Shown here: positions 58,201 through 64,000 of the stretch, piece by piece | How the letters are laid out: every line of letters begins with the position of its first letter | Position numbering within the stretch: position 1 is the stretch's first letter | DNA from: Liolophura sinensis | Taxonomy: Eukaryota; Mollusca; Polyplacophora; Chitonida; Chitonidae | Direction: 5' to 3' | NCBI RefSeq assembly: GCF_032854445.1 | Contig: NC_088295.1 | Coordinates: forward strand, 31,676,470-31,740,469 | DNA: 64,000 bases | The notes under the pieces: model-generated | What the model saw: the letters and a program-made list of their open reading frames with translations, nothing else | Told to the model about the DNA's origin: nothing | Databases searched by the model: none | Program-made: the position numbers and the translations under genes

Positions 58201-59715
58201 TTTTCTAGTGAAATATTCTTAATTACAGCGGAAAACACCAATCAAATAAATAAATAAATAAATAAAGTTGTTTTCTTATATGCAACGTAAAAGCAGCGTT
58301 AGACCTTTTCTGCACAAGCGCTTGGCATATGAAAGTCTGACTATGGTTTTAGTCACGCATAACGATTCTCAAATTACGAATGCCCATAAAACAGATCCAT
58401 GTGTTACACGTGGAATCACGCTTAGATAACACAAGAAACCTCTTTGTGGTAGCAGCACTCGCGAAACATGCAATACCGTTTTAAGCGACGCGAGCTTCCA
58501 TAATCATAACTGAAGTGCCTAACAAGTGTAACCTAGTATGCATCACTCATGCCTTACAGCACCAACCTTGTACCGTTGAAATCAACACGACCAGGAAATC
58601 TGTTTCACGGGATTACGTATACTGTATCCACAACAGGTCTATAGAACGTTTGAGGAAACCATACACACATGGTTTTATAACAGTGGTTGCTATAGTGTTG
58701 GGTTTATAGCGGACTGGAATTCAAATTTACCACGTGTCCTCATACACATAAAACCAGTTTGGTCGGTTAGTTACGCATGATGAACAAATTAAACAAATTG
58801 GATAACATATTTTAGCTGTACGTGTATCGACTCACGAATCTCTCTATGTGTACGATTAATGCGATATTACCTAAAGTGTCGTATTTACATGTAACTTATA
58901 CATTTACAGCGTATCATTAAAGTCTAGGCTTAACACAGAAACAAATAGTAACTCAGGGGACGATGACAAACCCTTTAATGATAAGAGGGATGGGCCCATA
59001 CTTATTTCTTATTACTAAACTGCTATTCAGATTCGACAGAGAATATCAAATCTAACATTAGAAGAAGCATATGTCACTTGCATTCTCGCATTAGCAGGAA
59101 TAAAGGTCAACACTGTGCTTATCTTGAGAGAAATTTGATCTCTGAGCTAAGAGGAAAGACTGCAAATGGTATTAAATACGCAGCGAATCTACGTTACTGG
59201 AGCTGAAGCGACCTTCCCTCTGACAAATTCTTCAGGAGCATGTCGATTTTAAACATTTCCGTCTGCAACAACTTTTTCCAATGTATGTCATCTAGCTGTG
59301 CAGTGTATCGTCTGTCCGCTTTGATGTGTGTTTTACTGTTGTGGTTCAGTATAATTAACGCGGTAATTCATATGGGTTGTACATTATTCCACGGTGTTTC
59401 ATGTGCTTACTGTGTCACCTGTTCAACACATGTTGACAACACAAGACGAAACAGCTGTGTTTCTCTGGGTTTCAAAAGAGCTTGAAAGTGAATGATGTGT
59501 TATCATCGGCAGCCATGACATTCAGGCTGAAAGAGAAGGCTTAACACCGGGTTAGGTTATTTAACATACCTATGCGAGGGCTCAGCTACCACCATGATGA
59601 CCACTACAGCACTCACACCGACCGTCACACACAACAGACACAGCACAAAGTACAAGCGCCTTTGGTAAGGACCGAATTCTCCGGCTGTGGTGAGCACCGT
59701 GTCGAACACCCCCAT
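46225..59715 (-). CDS. SLC22-type organic ion transporter, copy C (10 exons, 549 aa)
   Basis: Inverted paralogue of copy A. Exons in transcript order: 59715-59570, 54773-54530, 53775-53672, 51262-51108, 50706-50538, 49790-49578, 49233-49007, 48329-48148, 47954-47803, 46282-46225. Every exon has the same length and phase as in copy A; all introns GT-AG; no stop seen. Same family marks: start MGVFDTVLTTAGEFGPYQRR, loop with sequons NDT, NLT, NET and SWVYDKTHFESTAVSK, SDLFGRKK, VPESPRWLLQNGR, KFVGRR, TSELVPTTIRSRGIG, LPETKGKPMPETVED, tail ending VEVQMSPLI. By hand about 77 of 549 residues differ from copy A, none in exon 1. The extracellular loop is more basic than in A (for example DPRRESCKSW). 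Plasma-membrane organic ion transporter by family; substrate unknown. Its 5' leader (CAGTCGGTCAGGGAG then CACTGAGGAAGG before ATG) is shared with A. Confidence 0.93.
47646..47800 (-). mobile_element. SINE-1 fragment touching an exon 9 donor
   Basis: Reverse on the + strand, so sense with respect to copy C: TTATTATTTATTTGATTGGT tail, ATTATGGTGGGAAGAAACCC, AAACCCACGATCATTTACAA, TGCTGTCAGAACTTCCTACA. It ends within a few bases of the copy C exon 9 donor (47802). Confidence 0.8.
48681..48918 (+). mobile_element. Near full-length SINE-1
   Basis: GGGGGCCTTTGAGGCCGAGG head, GTGATTAGCGTGCCAGCACG, GGTCAGCTCATGCTGGCTTC, GGTGATCGTGGGTTTTATCC, GGCCGCCGTCGTGTAATTGA, GTGTAAAACACCAATCAGAC tail. Intron 7 of copy C, antisense to the gene. 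Confidence 0.85.
51595..51830. mobile_element. SINE-1 pieces in intron 3 of copy C
   Basis: TTCACTTATACGATAGCTGC at about 51596 reads as a reverse SINE-1 piece, while GGTTAGCACGCTGGAGCAGC ... GTCAAACACCAGTCAAATAA (51729-51820) reads forward. Probably two separate, decayed insertions. Confidence 0.45.
54805..54890 (+). repeat. Interspersed repeat D
   Basis: AAAACTAGGGCAGCGACGAC, AGTGTGACAGCTGTAACTCA, TGAAATACAACCTATTGTCA, GTTTACCTCAGTCAGGG. Intron 1 of copy C, about 30 bp upstream of exon 2. Confidence 0.75.
55225..55370 (+). mobile_element. SINE-1 3' half
   Basis: AGTGGCTGTGAGATGGTCTC, GGATGGCTGTGGGTTTTTCC, CGGGCTCTGCAATCATAATG, CGTAAAACACCAATCAAACA. Intron 1 of copy C. Confidence 0.75.
55394..55450. 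repeat. 19-bp tandem repeat, three copies
   Basis: GTGACTGCATTAACTCACA repeated three times; the last copy ends CTCACTA. Confidence 0.85.
57230..57352 (+). mobile_element. SINE-1 3' fragment
   Basis: GCTGTGGATAGTCATGGATT, TCACCATAATGCATGCCACC, ATCGTATAAGTGAAATATTT, GGCGTAAAACACCAATCAAA then TAAATAAATC. Intron 1 of copy C. Confidence 0.8.
57431..57515 (+). repeat. Interspersed repeat D
   Basis: TGGAGAGTAAATCCAGGGGA, GTGACCACAGTGTGATAGTT, TGCAAGTGGTTATATTTTAT. Follows a SINE-1 fragment by about 80 bp. Confidence 0.7.
58205..58268 (+). mobile_element. SINE-1 tail fragment
   Basis: CTAGTGAAATATTCTTAATT, ACAGCGGAAAACACCAATCA, then AATAAATAAATAAATAAA. Intron 1 of copy C. Confidence 0.75.
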
Positions 59716-59880
59716 CCTTCCTCAGTGAGCTCCCTGACCGACTGACTACTGACTACTGGCTCCACTGACTGACGTCTGGCTTATCCCAACTTCATTGGTT
59801 GGAGGCCTCTGTGTCCACTCTTCCTTATCTCCCCCACTGCGTCGGAATACAAGATCTGACTGACATTTTCCAATATAAAT
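59716..59880 (-). promoter_or_regulatory. Presumed promoter and leader of transporter copy C
   Basis: Immediately upstream of the copy C ATG the sequence matches the copy A leader (15370-15422): CAGTCGGTCAGGGAG, CACTGAGGAAGG, with a shared GATAA(A/G)CCAG block farther out. CCAAT occurs on the minus strand near 59797. No TATA box recognised. Transcription start not determined. Confidence 0.4.
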
Positions 59881-62640
59881 TATACATGTGCATGTCTAAG
59901 TAATTACAATGACGACTTCATGCTTTTGGAACGCATTGGTGTGCGGTTATTCCTAGTTGTAAACATCTTTATTCTGATGCAGTAATAATATAAATATGAA
60001 ATTATAGAAAATTTTACGTCTCAGGAAAAATTCATGGCGATTTTGAGTGTCACTGGTTGAGTTTCGGATTATATCAAATCCTATTTAAATAGCAGAATTA
60101 AGCTGTACATGGCTGTTACCACAAGGTTTGTTAATCATGTTCTAGTAATATAAAGACGCTTATGTGATAACAGGCGAGACTTTGACCAATCTCTAATTGG
60201 GATTGGACATTTAGTCGGCTAATTCCGAGTAATGAAACAGACCAGCAGATTAAACAGCAATGCTCCAGAGTATTGTCCGTATCTCGTTATGAGGTCATCT
60301 CTGTGATATGCTAGAGAGTTCAACGTGCTTTTATTAGAAGTGTTTTGAGCATTGTTCAAAGGTCCTTTTACTCCTCTGAGGTATTCCCGCCCACCCATTA
60401 AGCGATTCAGGAACAATGAAGCACTCGCCCGAAGAGTTCTGAAAGAGGGTAAATACAGTTGATATCACGCTCATAGTATACTAGGTTGATTCTTAACATC
60501 CTAGGTAGCAGTCAGATTTTGGGTCATCATGTGGTACTGCAGACACATATATTTTTTGCTTCAGGTCATGTTCTGAAAGAAAAAGGAAAATTAAAAATAG
60601 CAGCTGACAAGAGCAATGAATGTATCCTCGCAAGAGCCTGAGATTATAAATAGACAGCTGCACACGATAACACGCGTTTATTAGTGGAGCCTGATGTACA
60701 GCTCAAGGATACTCAGAAACGTAAACGGTCATCTTCGGTGATTGTTTTGGTATTCTACTTTTTAAATTTTTCTTTTGTTGCATGTTCTCGTATCATTTAG
60801 GTCTATTGATAGAAAATGAGTTGCTTTTTTAATCTCCTGTCTAAAATAAACACACTCAACGCATCCATTTGTTCTTTAGCTACTGAGGAAGTTAAAATGA
60901 ATAAGGCAAAATGTGTGACGCGCGATATATATCAGTTTTTAGTTACCTACAGTTAAACGTGTTACTGTACTCAATTCGTTTCTTTGGACTGTTGCGCATG
61001 CGTGTGAACCAGATCATTATGTACAGAACATTTTAATAGATTCTAAATGTAGCCTGTATTTAATAGATTCTATATGTAGCCTGTAGATGCTTATATAGGA
61101 GAACAGGAGTCATTTTGCATACACGAATAACTATGCTTTTAAACGTAAAGATAAAGCAGTGTTCATGAAAAATCAATACCTGTACTTTGGTTGCAGATAT
61201 GTTGATAAACAGGGAAACTTGCTATTTGAAGGGTAGCGTTCGTCGGTTAAAGTGAAAGACATCACCTGACTAATGATAATGATTACGTCCACTTGAAAGT
61301 ATGTAAAACTGGCAGTAAATATTTTTTTAGAGTTTTTTCCAACGCAATGAAAGTTTAGTGAAACTTCGACTTCAGCGCGTCTCCATTATCGACAGGGGGA
61401 CGTCACGTTTACTCTAACTCTCGAACTTCGTAGGTATTTCACATATAATAGTCAAAGCAGTAGCTTATGGCAGATTAAAGTTGTGAACTTCGGCTATGAA
61501 GGACCAAGGGATAAATAGCTTTCTCCACTACTGGACGTACTGGAAGGATATTTCTTTCACTGCTTGAACTGTTTCCACTATATCATTTACACAGTATGTG
61601 AGTAGCCTGCAGATGCACGTCCGGGGTTTTCCGGTTTCAGGTTGTAGCCTCCTGGGGTGTTTTTGCTGGTAATTCTGAGAAGGCATGCTGCTTGTCTATC
61701 ATAATATGTAAATACTGTCGTTGAATATTACACCGCTAGTAGATTACTTTATTTTACGTCCTGGGTAGTCCATAAATGATACAGACCTGTCCCACAACAC
61801 TGTGTTGAAATGGCCTTCGGCTATACGTAAATAAATCGTTGCAAACAATCTCAAAATGATGCCTTATGCAATAGTTCTGTGGTATTAAATGTCATTTCAT
61901 GGAATGAATGTGTAAAGGCTGAGTCACAGCTCAGGCCGCGTAATCTGACAACAACGTGTTTGATTGGATAAAATTCCCAAGACATTTGTGCATTACTGTC
62001 ATTTTGTTCAACTCGTTATTCCATGAAACCTCCTTAAAATAATAAAGTATTATACTTTTAAGAAAGCTTGACTATCCTGCTTTTGATTGAAATATGTTTT
62101 AGCCAGGTGCTGTCTTTTTCTTTAACGGGAATCTCAGCATCGAAAAACATTCTGATGTACCTCGTGAAATAACTGTACACCGATGTGCACCAATAGCCCT
62201 CCTCACAGCTTCAATGACCCAGTTCTTCAGGGCTGTTCTACTTAAACATTACATTTTCATCCTGTGTGCAAACAATAAAAAGTCTACACCACCTAAATGT
62301 ATTCCGTACGCTTTTGACATTTGTTGTGTTTGCCGACTGACTGCGCTGAATTTGTGTAACAGCCTCAGGCGACACAGGAAGGATAAACCCAGCTATCACA
62401 GTCCTCTGAACGAAACAGGAAACAGACTCATTCTGTTGACATAAATATAGGGCTGTGTTACAGTAGTTTCATGAGCAACAATCTATAATGGTACACGTAT
62501 ACGCGCTTAGTCTCACACATCATTCTTCGACATAAGTGCTGGCTCAAATACAAACTCAAATACAGTTAAGTAAAATAGCGGGCAAAGTGAAGAAAAGTTT
62601 TACATGTAACACATAATATAATATCGTCGTCATATGACTG
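59881..62640. other. Intergenic, nothing recognised
   Basis: AT-rich sequence upstream of copy C. A short direct duplication AGATTCTAAATGTAGCCTGT / AGATTCTATATGTAGCCTGT lies near 61040-61085. The open frames at 60219-60416 and 62214-62444 have no family resemblance. Confidence 0.45.
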
Positions 62641-62649
62641 AAAAATTGT

Positions 62650-64000
62650 TGAAGTACGACGCTTTATCTGACCTGTCTTGATCAGGTGTGGTGGCTCTAT
62701 CTGGCCTATGACACTCAGGTAGAACGACTTTATCTGGACTATTTTGGTCAGGTGTGGTGACTTTATCTGATCTGTCTTGGTCAGGTGTGGAGGTTTTGTC
62801 TGGTCAGGTGTGGTGGCTTTATCTGACCTCGCTTAGTAAGACGTGAAGAATTTTTCTGACGTAACTTGACCAGGTGTGGTGGCTTTATCTGCCCTACTTG
62901 TAGCTTGGTCAGGTATGGCGACTTTATCTGGCGTACATGTAGCTTGGTCAGGTGTGGTGGCTTTATCTGATCTAGCTTGGTAAGACGTGGTGAATTTATC
63001 TTGACATAGCTTTACCAGGTTGGTGGCCATATCTGGCCTACATGTAACTTGGTCTGGGGTGGTGACTTTATCTGACAAAACTTGTTCAGGTGTGCTGGCT
63101 TTCTCTTGCCTATCTTGGTCAGGTGTGATGACTTTATCTGATCTAGCTTGGTCAGGTGCGGTGGCTTTATCTGATCTAGCTTGGTTAGGTGCGGTGGCTT
63201 TATCTGATCTAGCTTGGTTAGGTGCGGTGGCTTTATCTGATCTAGCTTGGTTAGGTGCGGTGGCTTTATCTGATCTAGCTTGGTTAGGTGCGGTGGCTTT
63301 ATCTGATCTAGCTTGGTTAGGTGCGGTGGCTTTATCTGATCTAGCTCGGTTAGGTGCGGTGGCTTTATCTGATCTAGCTTGGTTAGGTGCGGTGGCTTTA
63401 TCTGATCTAGCTTGGTTAGGTGCGGTGGCTTTATCTGATCTAGCTTGGCAAGCTGTAGTGAATTAATCTGACATAGCTTGGCCAAGTGTGATGACTTTAT
63501 CTGGTCTACCTGATCAGGTGTGGTGACTTTATCTGCTCTATCTTGATCAGGTGTGATGACTTTATCTGGTCTACCTGATCAGGTGTGATGACTTTATCTG
63601 CTCTATCTTGATCAGGTGTGGTGGCTTTATCTGGTCTACCTGATCAGGTGTGATGAATTTATCTGGTCTACCTGATCAGGTGCGGTGGCTTTATCTGATC
63701 TAGCTTGATCAGGTGTGGTGGCTTTATCTGGTCTACCTGATCAGGTGTGATGACTTTATCTGGTCTACCTGATCAGGTGTGGTGACTTTATCTGGTCTAC
63801 CTGATCAGGTGTGGTGACTTTATCTGCTCTATCTTGATCAGGTGTGGTGGCTTTATCTGGTCTACCTGATCAGGTGTGATGACTATCTGGTCTAGCTGTT
63901 CAGGTGTGGTGACTATCTGGCCAAGAATGGTCAGGTGTGGTGACTTTGTCTGGCCTATCTTGACCAGGTGTGGGGCTTTATCTTACCTATTTTGGTCAGG
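62650..64000. repeat. 33-bp minisatellite, runs off the window
   Basis: About 40 units of 32-33 bp. The best block (about 63127-63450) repeats TTAGGTGCGGTGGCTTTATC then TGATCTAGCTTGG almost exactly ten times. Flanking units are more varied and, to the right, alternate with forms containing ACCTGATCAGGT, a perfect 12-bp palindrome. A 33-bp unit is 11 codons, so both strands stay open (+ LAWLGAVALSD; - LDQIKPPHLTK). I treat these as repeat by-products. Confidence 0.92.

Noticed and set aside
59240-59485. 81-codon Cys-rich frame on + strand
   Set aside because: Inside intron 1 of copy C on the other strand, no signal or family match.
62833-63485. Repeat-protein genes on either strand
   Set aside because: Both strands are open purely because the unit is 33 bp; no start or flanking gene features seen within the window.
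1-64000. Retroviral, LTR or Polinton-type elements
   Set aside because: I saw no reverse transcriptase, integrase, capsid or envelope-like sequence and no long terminal repeats.

Overview
This is a eukaryotic, almost certainly invertebrate animal, nuclear window. Genes have short exons with standard GT-AG introns. The non-coding DNA is full of tRNA-derived SINEs, Tc1-type DNA transposons and minisatellites. The commonest SINE has a tRNA-like head and a tail reading ...AAAACACCAATCAAATAAATAAA, a type I associate with lophotrochozoans (molluscs, brachiopods). The phylum is an inference and I cannot name a species.

Layout. (1) 1-3300, + strand: the last four exons and 3' UTR of listerin (LTN1), the E3 ubiquitin ligase of ribosome-associated quality control; the gene starts outside the window. 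(2) 3300-11160: no convincing gene. It holds a tight hairpin (4124-4183), a 41-bp array, a tRNA-derived SINE, and two adjoining arrays of 38-bp and 129-bp units. The 129-bp array is open on the minus strand as a repeated 43-residue peptide. (3) 11187-12497, - strand: an apparently intronless, divergent AGC-like protein kinase of 436 residues. (4) 12500-15420: a GC-rich inverted repeat, a trinucleotide array and a second tRNA-derived SINE. (5) 15423-59715: a cluster of three SLC22-type (organic cation/carnitine transporter-like) major facilitator genes. The first (15423-28889, +) and third (46225-59715, -) are intact by reading. Each has ten exons of identical lengths (146, 244, 104, 155, 169, 213, 227, 182, 152, 58 nt) and encodes 549 residues. 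They point toward each other and flank a more divergent middle copy (33625-42711, +), which keeps recognisable counterparts of all ten exons but carries several independent breaks and looks like a pseudogene. (6) 59716-64000: upstream flank of the third transporter, then a 33-bp array that runs off the window.

The live transporters would be plasma-membrane proteins moving organic ions. Their exon 1 is almost identical (one silent difference in 146 nt), whereas the large extracellular loop in exon 2 has many charge-changing differences, which suggests split substrate preference plus recent conversion or constraint at the 5' end. Two Tc1-type copies in the same orientation sit on either side of exon 9 of the first transporter; the second was later hit by a SINE with a clear 12-bp target duplication.

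The most unusual pattern is that two minisatellites carry host splice sites. One in LTN1 repeats the donor of the preceding exon, and one in the transporter pseudogene repeats the acceptor and first codons of exon 7. All coordinates and percentages come from hand reading; no search or alignment program was run.
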